Source: Areca catechu (taxonomy: Eukaryota; Streptophyta; Magnoliopsida; Arecales; Arecaceae). From it: DNA of 64,000 nt. The first letter of the stretch is position 1. Each line of letters starts with the position of its first letter. Of the stretch, positions 41,015 to 52,535 are shown in pieces. A program made the position numbers and the translations under genes. The stretch spans positions 143,653,980 to 143,717,979 of the forward strand of contig CM038050.1 of assembly GCA_021397845.1 (NCBI GenBank), written 5' to 3'. The notes beneath the pieces are model-generated. The model saw only the letters and a program-made list of their open reading frames with translations. It made no database searches and was not told the DNA's origin.

Positions 41015-42714
41015 TGTGGCCCAGGTGGCTTTCCCAAGAGGGGATGAATTGAGAATTTAAAAAATTTGAATAGATATGTGCTTTTTTGAATCTACTTTAG
41101 TGTGGAGGTACTTTGTTTCAAATAATTGAAAGTGGAAGTAAACACAATGAGCAAAAGTACAATGCAAACACAGCAAATTTATAGTGGTTCAGAGCACCCT
41201 CGCTCCTACGTCCACTATCCAAGATATCACTTGGGATTTCTACTATATTCACTATCGGAATACAATCGGATTGTTTTACCAGGCTTACAATCCAAAACCC
41301 AATACTTGGTTTTCAACAGGATCACCAATAACCCAACTTGGTTTTGAACAGGATCACCAAGAACCTAACTTGGTTTTGAACAAGATCACCAATAACCCAA
41401 CCTTGGTTTTAACCGGGCTCACCAAAAACCCTTACAATGTTAGTTTTAAAATGGGATCACTAACAACCCACACTTGGTTTTTAAACTGGGCTCACCAATA
41501 ACCCACAAACTCACAAAAGAGTTAAAAGAAGGTAAGCAACTAATGACAAACCTAAGTTGTATGATGGTTGCAGTTGCAGCTCAAGGGAAGCCTTCTTAAT
41601 TGTACTTTAATGCACTTCAATGGCTTCTTCTTCTTCCTCAATAAGTGATTCAAGCTTCTGATTGGAGTTGGTGAAGACTTGAAGGCTTACTTGAATGTTC
41701 TTTTTGTGCTCTCTTGCTCACAAGCTCATTTAATGTTCAATCATGCATTAGCTACTTCAAAGGTTGTCCAAATCGCTCATTTATAGAGTCTTGTATTCTT
41801 CTTGGATGGATATAGTCATTATAGACCGTTGGAACTTGACATTTGACCATTTGAGCACTTTTAAATTCAAAAATGAAGTTCTGGAACTAGCTGTTACTTG
41901 CTTGGAATTGACGTTCGAGTCAGCTCAGATGCCTCAAGTCGGCTTGGATTCTCAGAGAGTTGATTTTTCACTCTAGTCAGTCGGCTCACCATAATCGAGT
42001 TGGCTCGGATCCTTAGTGTTGATGATTCCTTACTCTGGATGAGTCAGCTCACCTTAGTCGAGTCAGCTCAGATCCTCAGGTCTTCAAAGTTTTACTCTAG
42101 AGGAGTCGGCTCTTCTCAGTAGAGTCGGCTCGCCTGGCTGTTCTCTTAGAATTGATTTTTCCTGGACTCTGGAGGAGTCAACTCGGATGCCGACTGAATG
42201 GTTGAGTCAACTCAGATTGCCTTCGGGTTGACTCGCCTTTCTGATTCAAGAAATGATGCTCTAGATGAGTCGGCTCAAGTTCCTTCGAGTCGGCTTGGAT
42301 CTCTGCGTGCCATAATCCTTCAATCGTGCCATGGATTAAAGTCGACTCTTTTTACACAAAGCGAGTCGAGTGAATTTCCAATAAAAGCTTTAACTCTTCT
42401 CCAGAATTCATCCATCAACTCTTCAACACTTAAGACTCTTCCCTAACTCAACTATCAACAAATTCTAAAGAAATTTAAGCTTGAAAAATATATAGAAATA
42501 ACCCTTTTTCATGAATATTACATCAATCTTTTTTTGGGTTCTTCTTTACATGAAACATTTACAACATTACACAAGACATATAACAAGGTTGTAGGAGTTG
42601 CAATTGGGCATTAAGATCATCCTACAAAAACTTGAAATGCACTTGAAGAGTTGTTGTAAGACAAATACATGCTCCAATATTTTGTTATCATCAAAATCAC
42701 TAAAGGGGTCAACA
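41015..42714 (-). repeat. 3' LTR of SIRE-3
   Basis: The right end GTCAACA at 42714 is next to the polypurine tract. The left end is TGTGGCCC where the 5' LTR has TGTTGCCC. U3 holds the GAGTCGGCTC motif array (41908-42376). A TATA box ctctataaatgagc lies on the minus strand at about 41777-41792. U5 holds repeated caccaagaaccca/cttggttttgaac units (41318-41510). Confidence 0.9.
41908..42376 (-). repeat. array of about fourteen GAGTCGGCTC-like motifs in the SIRE-3 LTR
   Basis: Copies such as cgagtcagctcag, cagtcggctcacc, cgagttggctcgg and ggagtcggctctt recur every 15-60 bp. The core GAG-four bases-CTC is an imperfect inverted repeat. The array sits upstream of the TATA box on the minus strand, the same place as the SIRE-1 palindromes, but is a different sequence. 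Confidence 0.85.
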
Positions 42715-43435
42715 AACTCCCCCTTTTTGATGATGACAAAATACCGGGCATGGAAAAAACTTTACAATTACATGTATAAATATTTTTGGAAGTAAATATT
42801 AACACATATGAGCTGTATACTAGGAATGTATTTGAAATCAATGTATCAGAGCTTGTATATAGATAATGTATCAGAACTTTTGAAATAAGTCCAATATGTA
42901 TTATAATAAACACTTATCAAAAGCTATTCTTGCTAGAAATGTATCAGATTTTAGGTTGGCAAAAGGTATCAGGTCTTGAGATATCAACAAATGCTTATAG
43001 AAAGATCTAATCAGAGCAAATTTGCAAATATTTGAGAGAAAATGTAAATGAATTCAAGCCATTCAACAAATTTTTCTCCCCTTGTTGTATGTTTTGAAAA
43101 ATTTGAAACTCATGAGGTTTCATTCAAAAAACATTCTTTTTCATTTGATTTTTTGCCATTTTTCCATGCATACATTAACAATACCATTCTCTCCCTTTTT
43201 GTCAATAATCAAAAAGGTATTCAATTAAAATTAATCTCACCCTTTGTTAAGTACACAAATCTTGATTTTTGAAATAGAAAGAGAAGATTATCAAGATTGT
43301 TTGAGATAATTTGACTTTCTCATAAAATTAACAATGCACAAATACCATTGCAAACACAAGAAACAAATAATTTCATTGCATTCAAAGATTTTCAATACAT
43401 ATTACGAAAGTTTGAAAGCATATACAAACATTAGT
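42715..43435 (-). other. SIRE-3 3' untranslated region with polypurine-like tracts
   Basis: The tract at the LTR is aactccccctttttgatg (42715-42732). Others are near 43074 (tctccccttg) and 43190 (ctccctttttg). No coding sequence. Confidence 0.75.
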
Positions 43436-45406
43436 TTAGTCACTATCACTAGACTCTTCTATAATAGGTTCTTCCTTAATGGGTTCAGATCTACCTTGCC
43501 AAGATTTAGGTTTACTAGAAGGTCCTCTAGTGCTAGTAGATGTTTCAGGTGGTGGTCTGGAAGAGATAGGCTCTGGATCAAATAAACTAGGAGGTACAAA
43601 AGGTAGTGGCTATGTAGATTGAGGTGGAGGCTGTCTAAATTGTGGTGTAGGCTATCTAGGATGAGATGCAGGCTAACTAGGTGTAGGTCTAGCTACTCCA
43701 AGAGTCTCAATGATTAAAGATAGCCTTGCTAGAAAAACCCATACAGTGCTCATCTCTATCTGAATCTTCTTGTTTCCTTCTTGAAGAGCAATGAGCTCAC
43801 TAGCCTGAGATTTAGTAAAAGCCTCAGCTGAGCCTCTCATTCTTCCAAACTCTGCTCTGAGAATTCCCACTCCTTTTGTATAATCATCTTCTATCTTTCT
43901 ACTCTGCTCAATAGATCCCATCCTATAGCTCATCTCTCGCAACTCAGATCTGAATTCTTTAATTCTATGAGCTACAGTCTGTCGGATGTCATCAGATGCT
44001 ATCCTGAGGGAGTTTGATAGTGCTTGTATATCAATCTGTGGCTGTGGTCTGGCAGTCCCAACACTGTCAACCCTAGAATGTAGCTGTCTAATCTCACACA
44101 TATCTCCTCAAGTTTGGTGTCCACTTTTTGACGAAGCTCACCAAACATCGAACCAATGGAGCTGGTTAGGGTATGAGATAGCCATCTCATCTACTGGGCA
44201 AAGAATGCATGAGACACAGAAGGTCCTGGAATATCAGCAGATGGTCCCGAGGTAACAGTAGATGGACCCGAAGTAGGTGTAGCAGTCACTGTAGATGCTG
44301 GTGCTGGAGGTATTGGTACTAAAGTAGGTGGAGATGCTGGAGAAGTCCTAGGACTCCTCTCTCTATGCTCTAACTCCTCAGCATCTGTAACAGTAAGCTC
44401 AGTAGTAGTAGTAGTAGTAGTCTCCTCAAGTATAGAAGGCTCAGCAGTAGTCCCAATCTCTTTAGGTAGTTGCTCCTCATGCTCCTCATCATCATCTGAT
44501 GATGCTCCAGCTCTCTGATCTGATCCTTTTTTAACCAAGCCCCTTCAATCTGATGGTAACCCATACGTTGAAGTGATTTAGCTAAATAGGTATCAGTATG
44601 GTGTAATAACCTACTGTCCTCACCATCTAGCTCAACACCAAAATGTCTAAAAATGAGTGTGAAAGCCATACCATAGGGTAAACATGCCTTGGCCTTCCTA
44701 GCTGCATCTCTCATCTGAGTCAGCATAATGTATAGAAGATTAAGGGCCTCCCCCTCAATCATATATCTCATGAAGACCAAATCTTTCTCGCTTACCCAGT
44801 CAAATCTACCGGTGCGAGGAAAAAATATTCTGCTAATAATGTTATGAAGTAGACTCATCTCTAGGGAAAGGACATTAGCTTTTACATTAGAAATTTCATC
44901 CACACTGTTGGTTTCTAAAATTATCCTTAAGGTCCTTTGTCTTTCCCTCATAACCAGATGGCAACTTTCATTGCTTGGCATTTGGAGAACTTGGTTCAGA
45001 CATTCTTCATTCACAGACAATCTAACCCCTTTAATAGTTGAAGTAACACCATTTTCCTCTAGGATTAGGTTTTCACAGAAAGTTCTGACTAGGCTAGGGT
45101 ATATAGGTAAATCCAAAGTGCAAAAAAATACCCAGGCTTGAGATTCTATCCAATCACCAATCCGGAAACCCTGGTTTTATAAAAATGTAAAGTTAATTTT
45201 CCTACCAGTGGTCACGGGTCGATTCCCATCAAGATGATCGGTCGTGGCTGCAAGAGTGATGGAATCGGGTCTTCCTCATTGTCTTCCTGTTCTTCCACTT
45301 CATATGTCCGAGTTGGCACTTCTTGTCATCTTTTTGTTCTTCTTTCTCTTTCAACAGTAGGCTCAGCTCGTCGAGATCTCTTGCCATCAGCCTTCTTTGG
45401 AGCCAT
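43436..45406 (-). pseudogene. SIRE-3 third ORF (env-like / putative plant transposon protein), broken
   Basis: The ATG is at 45406 (MAPKKADGKRSRRAEPTVER, basic as in SIRE-1). After frame breaks near 45330-45120 the best part is 45116-44530, with LLHNIISRIFFPRTGRFDW, then ACLPYGMAFTLIFRHFGVEL, homologous to the SIRE-1 block. A Pro/Thr/Ser-rich region (44538-44191), a helical region (44101-43673, RIKEFRSELREMSYRMGS) and an acidic end SSDSD before TAA at 43436-43438 follow. The two copies share order and features, so this is a conserved part of these elements. No signal peptide was seen. Confidence 0.75.
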
Positions 45407-45542
45407 TAGGACCAATTAGGTTTGGATAGGATGGATTTTGGGAGAATGTAGGGTAGGAATTTGTGCTTTTAAGCTTCGAGAGAGTAAACAAGAGCTCTGC
45501 TAAGGTTTGAATGAATTTAAGGTTCTAAGAAGGGTTCTACGA

Positions 45543-45615
45543 ATTTATATAAAATATTTAACCCAAAATTCGAGTCGGCTCGACTTGAGCACTGTAGCTT
45601 GAGTTGACTTGAACC
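45543..45615 (-). promoter_or_regulatory. promoter-like module upstream of the SIRE-3 third ORF
   Basis: In minus-strand order: LTR-type motifs at 45615-45571 (plus strand cgagtcggctcgacttgagc and gcttgagttgacttgaacc), a short spacer, then a TATA-like tattttatataaattc at 45556-45541, then about 135 bp of leader to the ATG at 45406. The motif is the one arrayed in this element's own LTR. Confidence 0.55.
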
Positions 45616-45760
45616 AAAACTTCATAAAAGATTCCGAATAGTTCAAAAATGGTCTCAATTGACAGGTATACATTAAGAGAAATGGTCATTATCCTTAATT
45701 TGAAGTAGGAGACTTTCTAGATAATGTTTCCTTAATTTTGAAGAGTTTAGGTCAAGTTTT

Positions 45761-47195
45761 CTAAAAATGGTCACATAGACCTAATTTACCTCTAATCAAT
45801 TGAAATCTATCTAAGTTAAGAGGTTTAGTAAAAATATCAGCAAGTTGATTTTCAGTAGGAACAAATTCAAGCACAATATCACCATTCAAAACATGATACC
45901 TAATAAAATGATATCTAATCTCTATATGCTTTATTCTAGAATGCTGAATTGGATTTTTTGATAAATTAATAGCACTTGTGTTGTCACATTTGATAGGAAT
46001 TTTGGATTGTGTAACACCAAAGTCTTCTAGTTGTTGTTTAATCCAAAGCACTTGTGCACAACAACTCCCAGCAGCTACGTACTCTACCTCAGCAGTAGAT
46101 AGTACTACAGAGTTTTGTTTCTTATAGTTCCATGAGATTAAATTCAATCCTAGAAATTGGCATGTACCACTAGTACTTTTTCTATCTATTTTGCATCCAC
46201 CATAATCAGCATCCAAAAACCAATTAAATTCAATGAAGATTGTTTTGAATACCATAGACCTAAATTACTTATTCCTCTTAGATATTTTATGATTCTTTTT
46301 ACAGCAAGTATATGTGATTCTTTTGGATTAGATTGAAATCTAGAACAAACACATATGCTAAACAAGATATCAGGTCTACTAGCAGTTAAGTACAACAGTG
46401 ATCCGATCATACCTCGATATAGTTTTTGATCAATGTTGTTGTCATCTTTATCTTTATCTAATCTGTAGGTAGGACTCATGGGTGTACTTGCTTCTTTGCT
46501 TGTCTCCATACCAAACTTCTTGATGATTTCTTTGATGTATTTGGCTTGATTTATGAAGATCCATTCCTTTGTTTATTTCACTTGAAGTCCAAGTAATTTA
46601 GTTCATCCATTAGACTCATTTCAAACTCATCCTGCATCAACTCAGCAAATTCTCTACAAAGAGTTTCATTAGTTGCACCAAATATAATATCATCAACATA
46701 AATTTGTACAACTAACATGTCATTATTTTTCTTTTTAATAAAAAGAGTTTTATCAATATTTCCTCTTACAAAATTATTTTCAAGTAAAAATTTGCTCAAT
46801 CTATCATACTAGGCTCTAGGTGCTTGTTTAAGTCCATACAATACTTTATTGAGTTTAAAAACATGATTTGGAAAAGCATGACTTTCAAAACCTGGTGGCT
46901 GTTCTACAAAAACTTGTTCTGATATAAAACCATTTAAAAATATACTTTTTACATCCATTTGGAAAACTTTGAAATTCATGTAGCAAGCAAATGCAAGTAG
47001 TAATCTTATGGCCTCTAGTCTTGCTACGAGTGTATAGGTTTTATCAAAGTCTATTCCTTCCTCTTGGTTGTACCCTTTGGCTACTAATCTAGCTTTGTTT
47101 CTAACTACATTACCTTGTTCATCTAGTTTATTTTTATAGACCCATTTGGTTCCTATAATGGGTTGGTCTGATGGTCTATCAACTAAAGTCCACAC
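45761..47195 (-). pseudogene. SIRE-3 reverse transcriptase and RNase H, broken
   Basis: RT: MWTLVDRPSDQPIIGTKWV to GLKQAPRA (47195-46809), where the next codon is TAG. It continues in the same frame with FVRGNIDKTLF and the catalytic YVDDIIFGATN (46799-46578). RNase H lies in two overlapping frames (46509-46186 and 46255-45761), with TASRPDILFSICVCSRF, STAEVEYVAAGSCCA, DNTSAINLSKN and the typical end NQLADIFTKPLNLDRF. At least one stop and two frame changes. Confidence 0.9.
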
Positions 47196-47337
47196 ATTAT
47201 TTCTTTCAAACTAGTTTAGTTCATCATGCATGGCCATCATCCAGTTTGGGTCACATTTAGCTTCTTCTAAACTATGTGGCTCTATTTATGATACAAATGC
47301 TATGTGTATCTCTATGTGATGACCTAGTCCTAACACC

Positions 47338-48620
47338 TTAAGAGGGATCATCAATAATTAAATCTCTTGGATAAGAAGTTACATACGTCCATTCTCTTGG
47401 TAGATCAGCATGATCCTTACTTACCATCTTTTCTTCTTCTTGAGTTGGTCTCTCTTGAATGCTCATATCTTCCATTTCCTTTTCAAGTGTACCTGTATCA
47501 TTATCTATGCACTCTTCTTTCTTTGAAAGTGAGGGATTAGTTTCATCGAATATAACATGTACTGATTCTTCAATAATTAGAGTTCTTTTATTAAATACTC
47601 TATATGCTTTGCTATGTATTGAATAACCAAGGAACATAGCTTCATCTGACTTAGCATCAAATTTTTCTAAGTTATCATTTCCATTATTCAGTACAAAGCA
47701 TTTACATCCAAAAACATAAAAATAATTAATATTTTGTTTCTTTTCATTCCAAAACTCGTAAGGGGTTTTCTTTAAAATTGATCGAATCAAAACACGGTTT
47801 AAAATATAACAAGCAATATTCACCACTTCTATCCAAAAGTACATTGAAAGATTGCCTTCACATAATATTGTTCAGGCCATCTCTTCCAAAGTCCTATTTT
47901 TTCTCTCTATAACTCCATTTTATTGTGGTGTTCTATGAGTGGGAAGTTATGATCAATACCGTTTTCTGTGCAATAATCATCAAAAAATTAATTTTCAAAT
48001 TATGTGTCGTGATCACTTCTAATAGAAATAATTGAAAGGTTTTTCTGATTTGAAACTTTTTTGTTGAATTCTCAAAAAACTTTAAAAGTTTCATCTTTAT
48101 GTACAATAAACAAGACCCATGTAAATCTTGAAAAATCATCAAAAAACTGATTTTCAAATTTCATGCTGTGATCACTTCTAATAAAAATAATTGAAAGGTT
48201 TTTCTAATTTGAAACTTTTTTGTAAAATTTTTGAAAAACTTTAAAAGTTTCATCTTTATGTGCAATAAACAAGATCCATGTAAATCTTAAAAAATCATCT
48301 ACTATCACAAGAGCATATTTCATACCATCTAAGCTTGTGGTCCTAGTTGGTCCAAATAAATCCATGTGAAGTAGCTCAAGGGGTCTAGAAGTTGAAATCA
48401 TATTTTTAAATTTAAAACTTTTCTTAGTTTGTTTACCCATTTTGCAAGCATCACAAACATGTTCAAAATCTACTGTAAATTTAGGTAAACCTCTAACAAG
48501 ATTCTTGGAAATCAATTTGGCAATAGTATACATGCTAACATGACCTAATTGTCTATGCCAGATTAAACAAGACTCCTTGGTCTTAGCATTCATTGCTACT
48601 AGATTGGGACTACTAGACAT
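47338..48620 (-). pseudogene. SIRE-3 integrase, with internal duplication
   Basis: The zinc-binding part WHRQLGHVSM ... HVCDACKMGKQ and the first catalytic Asp region (LLHMDLFGPTR) lie at 48620-48204. The middle of the core is doubled (47976-48293). The remainder (47844-47338) has FWIEVVNIACYILNRVLIRS, DAKSDEAMFLGYS and a Glu-rich linker. Stops lie around the duplication. Confidence 0.88.
47976..48293 (-). repeat. 159-bp tandem duplication inside the SIRE-3 integrase
   Basis: atcatcaaaaaa starts at 47976 and again at 48135. The two 159-bp units share tgatcacttctaat, aattgaaaggtttttct and tttcatctttatgt. 159 is 53 codons, so the frame is kept across the copies. Confidence 0.88.
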
Positions 48621-48632
48621 GACTAGATCATT

Positions 48633-49195
48633 TTATTTTACCACATAGATATTTCCAAGTCTATGTCCAATGAATTTATTGCTAGAATCAAGTGAGTTTG
48701 TTACCATACACATAGATGATTCAAAGTCAACCTTGAAGCCTTTATCACATAATTGACTAATACTTAACAAGTTATGCTTCAATTTATCTACTAGCAATAC
48801 AATTTCAATAAAAGTAGAGGAGGTTATTTTGATCTTACCAATTCCAATTATTTTCTTCTTGCCATTATCTCCAAAAGTTACCAAACCTCTTTCTTTCATC
48901 TCTAAGGTGATGAATTGATACTTGTCATCCGTTATATGTCTTGAACAGCCACTATCGATATACCATCTTTTCTTCATTTTTTGGGCTGCAAGACATTCCT
49001 GCAAAATAATCAACAAGTTCTTTTAGGTACCCAAGCTATCTTGGATCCTTGCAGGTTAGCAGAGGTGGTTCCTTTGGGAACCCAAATCCTTCTAATTCTA
49101 TTTTTTGCATTTCTATTTTTCTTTAACAAATTGCATTGGAAAAATTTATGTCCAACCCCATGACATGAATGACAAACAATTCTAGTATTTGAAAA
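48633..49195 (-). pseudogene. SIRE-3 second zinc knuckle and protease
   Basis: Zinc knuckle CHSCHGVGHKFFQC lies near 49135-49180, then a KGTTSANLQGSKIAWVPK linker. Protease (49016-48633) has RWYIDSGCSRHITDDKYQF with the catalytic D-S-G, and KLKHNLLSISQLCDKGFKVD. Fairly well preserved compared with the rest of SIRE-3. Confidence 0.88.
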
Positions 49196-49213
49196 GATAT
49201 AAATTTTGAAGTT

Positions 49214-50854
49214 TTAGATGTAGAAGCATGTGATGCAAATGTAGAACCATGTGATACAAAAGCATTTGAGAAATAGATCTTGGCACAAATGCTTTTGAAG
49301 ATACAAATCTAGTAGTTGAAATTCCATTTGAATTTGAAGAATTATAACCGATTCTAGCCTGTTACTTGAAATTCTTTGTTCTTTCAAAATCAACTCAAGC
49401 TTTTTTGAACTTAAAGTAAGCTTTTCAATCAAAGTCTTGAGTTTTTCCATCTCCTTTTTCAAATCAGCATTTTCAACAATCAAAGCTTTGTTTTTCTCAA
49501 GATATAGATTTTTCTCATTTTTCAAAGCTTTGTTGTTTTCAGAAAAGACAATTAATTCCTTTTGTAATAATTTGTTCTTTTCTAAAATCTCTTCCTTTTC
49601 TTTTAATAAAGAATCATAAAATCACTTCCTTTTCTTTAATAAAGAATCATTATTGTTCTTTAAAGCTCTAATTTTTATTCCAGTCTTTTTAAATTCGAAA
49701 AGGAAATCATGGAATGCAGAATTTAGTTCATCAAAGGTAAATTTAGCTTGAGGTTCAAGGAACATTACCTCGTCTTCGAGACCCATAAGACATAGATTGG
49801 CAGTTTTTGTAGTCTCTTCTTCTTCTGTTGAAGTTGACTCCTCACTGTCGCTCCAAGTTGCAACCATCGCTTTCTTTTTCTTCTTCTTCAATGTTTTCTT
49901 TAGCAAAGGACAATCGAGATGGATATGCCCTGGTTTCTTACACTCATAATATATGGACATTTATCCTTTTTTTTTTTTCTTTCTTTGTTCTTACTGTGTT
50001 CACCTCTCTTGTGAAACTTTCTGAAGTATCTTCCTTTCTTCTTTTCCATAAACTTTCTAAATCTTCTCATGACCAAAGCTATATCTTCATCTTCTAAGTC
50101 ATCTTCGGAGGAGGAGCAGTCATCTTCCGATTCTTCATCTTGTTTCTTTGATTTCGATGCAGCTTTGAAGGTAATAGTTTTCTTCTTTTTCTATTCATCT
50201 TCATTTCTATACTGCATGACCAATTCATGTGTGATGAGAGAACCTAGAGTTAGTGTGTTTAGATCTTTTTCTTCCTAGATGGTAGTTACTTTGGGATCCC
50301 ATTTATTCGGAAGTGATCTTAGAATCTTTTGTACTAAGTCTGCATTAGAATAAACCCTGCCAAGACTTTTCCAACCATTAATAATATTTGTAAACCGTGA
50401 AAACATGGTAAAGATAGTTTCATTTTGCTCCATCTTAAATAATTCATAGTTATATATTAGAAAATTGATTTTTGAGTTCTTCACTTAGGAAGTTCCTTCA
50501 TGGGTTACTTTGAGTTTATCCCAAATTTTTTTTGTAGATGAGCAAACAGAAATTCGATTAAACTCATTTGCGTCCAAAGCACAATATAGTATGTTCATGG
50601 CTTTGGCATTAAGTTCACCCATTTTCTTGTCATGTTCATCCCAATCCTCTTCAGGTTTTAGGACATCCATGCCATCAATTTAATCATGGATATTTGTGGA
50701 CCCTTAAGAATGACCTTCCATAACTAAAAATCAATAGCTTGAATATATATCTTCATTCTAGCTTTCCAGTAAGAATAATTCATGCCAGTGAATAGTAGAG
50801 GTCTATTAGTAGATTAGCCTTTGGTAAAGGAAGTACTCATGGGATGAGCCATTA
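49214..50854 (-). pseudogene. SIRE-3 gag, broken
   Basis: The start is MAHPMSTSF at about 50854, followed within 12 codons by a stop. Open pieces lie at 50670-50485 (EDWDEHDKKMGELNAKAMN), 50484-50275 and 49960-49622. The first knuckle has lost a zinc ligand: YYECKKPGHIHLDC has Tyr where Cys is expected. A Lys/Glu coiled coil follows (to about 49214). Many stops between the pieces. Confidence 0.85.
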
Positions 50855-50884
50855 ATCTTTACTCTAATTAAGTTTAGAGACTCT

Positions 50885-50897
50885 GCTTTGATACTAG
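50885..50897 (-). other. decayed primer binding site of SIRE-3
   Basis: The minus strand reads tagtatcaaagc where relatives have TGGTATCAGAGC, next to the LTR end at 50899. Confidence 0.7.
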
Positions 50898-50898
50898 T

Positions 50899-52051
50899 TG
50901 TTGCCCAGGTGGCTTTCCCAAGAGGGGGTGAATTGAAAATTTAAAAAATTTGAACATATATATGATCTTTTGAATCTAATTTAGTGTGGAGGTGCAATGT
51001 TTCAAATAATTGAAAGCAAAAGCAAACACAAAGAGCAAAAGCATAATACAAACACAGCAAATTTATAGTGGTTTGGAGCACCCTCACTCATACGTCCACT
51101 ACCTAAGATACCACTTAGAATTTTCGCTATATTCACTACCAGAATACAGTCGGATTGTTTTACTAGGCTCACAATCCAAAATCCAATACTTTATTTTGAA
51201 CATGATCACCAAGAACCCAACTTGATTTTGAATAGGATCACTAAGAACTCAACTTGGTTTTGAATAGGATCACCAAGAACCCAACTTAGTTTTGAACAAG
51301 ATCACTAAGAATCTAACTTGGTTTTGAATAGGATTACTAAGAACCCAATCTTGGTTTTGACCGGGCTCACCAAAAATTCTTACAATGTTAGTTTTAAAAT
51401 AGGATCATTAACAACCCACACTTGATTTTTAAACTGGGCTCACCAATAACCCACAAAATCATAAAAGAGTTAAAAGAAAGCAAGCAAATAATGACAAACC
51501 CAAGTTGTCTGATGGTTGCAGTTGTAGCTCAAGAGAAGCCTTCTTAATTGCACTTTAATGTACTTCAATGGCTTCTTCTTCTTCCTCAGTAAGTGCTTCA
51601 AGCTTCTGATTGGAGTTGGTGAAGACTTGAAGGCTGACTTGAATGTTCTTTTATGCTCTCTTGCTCACAAGCTCATTTAATGTTCAATCATGCATTAGTT
51701 ACTTCAAAGGTTGTCCAAATCCCATATTTATGAAGTCTTGTACTCTTCTTGGATGGATATAGTCATTGTAGACCATTGGAACTTGACATTTGACCATTAG
51801 AGCACTTTTTAAATTCAAAATGAAGTTCTAGAACTAGTCGTTGTCTGGAATCGACATTCGAGTCAGCTTAGATGCCTTAAGTCGGCTCGGATTCTCAAAG
51901 AGTTGATTCTTCACTCTGGTTGAGTTGGCTCACCACAATTAAGTTTGCTCGGATCTTTAATGTTAATGATTTCTTACTCTGGTTGAGTTGGCTCGCCTCA
52001 ATCGAGTTGGCTTGGATCCTTAGGTCTTCAAAGTTGTACTCTGGAGGAGTC
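50899..52051 (-). repeat. 5' LTR of SIRE-3, truncated on its right side
   Basis: It matches 41015-42110 of the 3' LTR and stops after ggaggagtc at 52051, where a plus-strand SIRE-4 LTR begins. The missing ~590 bp are the outer U3. Surviving motifs include tgagttggctcacc and tgagttggctcgcc. U5 repeats lie at 51190-51440. Confidence 0.88.
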
Positions 52052-52535
52052 ATGTTGACTCCGTTAATGATTTTGATGATAAGCAAAATACTTAAGTATA
52101 AGTTGAGTACTAACTATTTTTTTGAAGTATGTTTTTATAGAAAAAGGTGCTCATCAACTTAACAAAAATTGTTTGATTGAAAAGTCCCAAATATGGATGA
52201 AAGATCTGCTTAAAGAGGACTTTGGTAGTTGAAGAATGCTTGAAAGGATACATGAGTTCAACATAAATTAGTTTCAGCAGAAGTTCAGCTATAAAGGTTT
52301 TTAGTTAGCCTATTGAAAAACCAAGGAGATTGTTGGTGAGCCTTAAAACCAATTAGGTTCTTGGTTAGCCTGCAAAACCAAGGAAGGTTGTTGTGAGCCT
52401 TAAAACCATTTAGGTTCTTGGTTAGCCTGGAAAACCAAGTAAGGTTTTGACTTGTAAGCCTTGTAAAAATAAGTCGGGTTTTGATTAGTGAGCTCAAAAA
52501 ACTAATCGGCTATAATCAGTTGAGATTATAGTGAA
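52052..52535 (+). repeat. 5' LTR of SIRE-4, first part
   Basis: It starts TGTTGACTCCGTTAATGATT, the plus-strand form of a Sirevirus LTR start, with TATA-like gctataaagg near 52290 and repeats of ttcttggttagcctg/aaaaccaagg (52300-52460). Interrupted at 52535 by Gypsy-2; continues at 61412. Confidence 0.88.
52531..52535 (+). repeat. target-site duplication of Gypsy-2, left copy (GTGAA)
   Basis: GTGAA directly precedes TGGTACGGGC and recurs at 61407-61411. Confidence 0.93.

Larger units (their letters stand above)
41015..52051 (-). mobile_element. SIRE-3: Sirevirus of a second lineage, 5' LTR truncated
   Basis: This minus-strand element has a 3' LTR (41015-42714), third ORF, pol, gag, decayed primer site and a 5' LTR that stops at 52051, about 590 bp short of the 3' LTR. 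It has the same layout as SIRE-1, but the LTRs share only the ends and general plan. Numerous stops, a lost zinc-ligand Cys and a degraded primer site mark it as older than SIRE-1. It starts 16 bp after SIRE-2. Confidence 0.9.
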
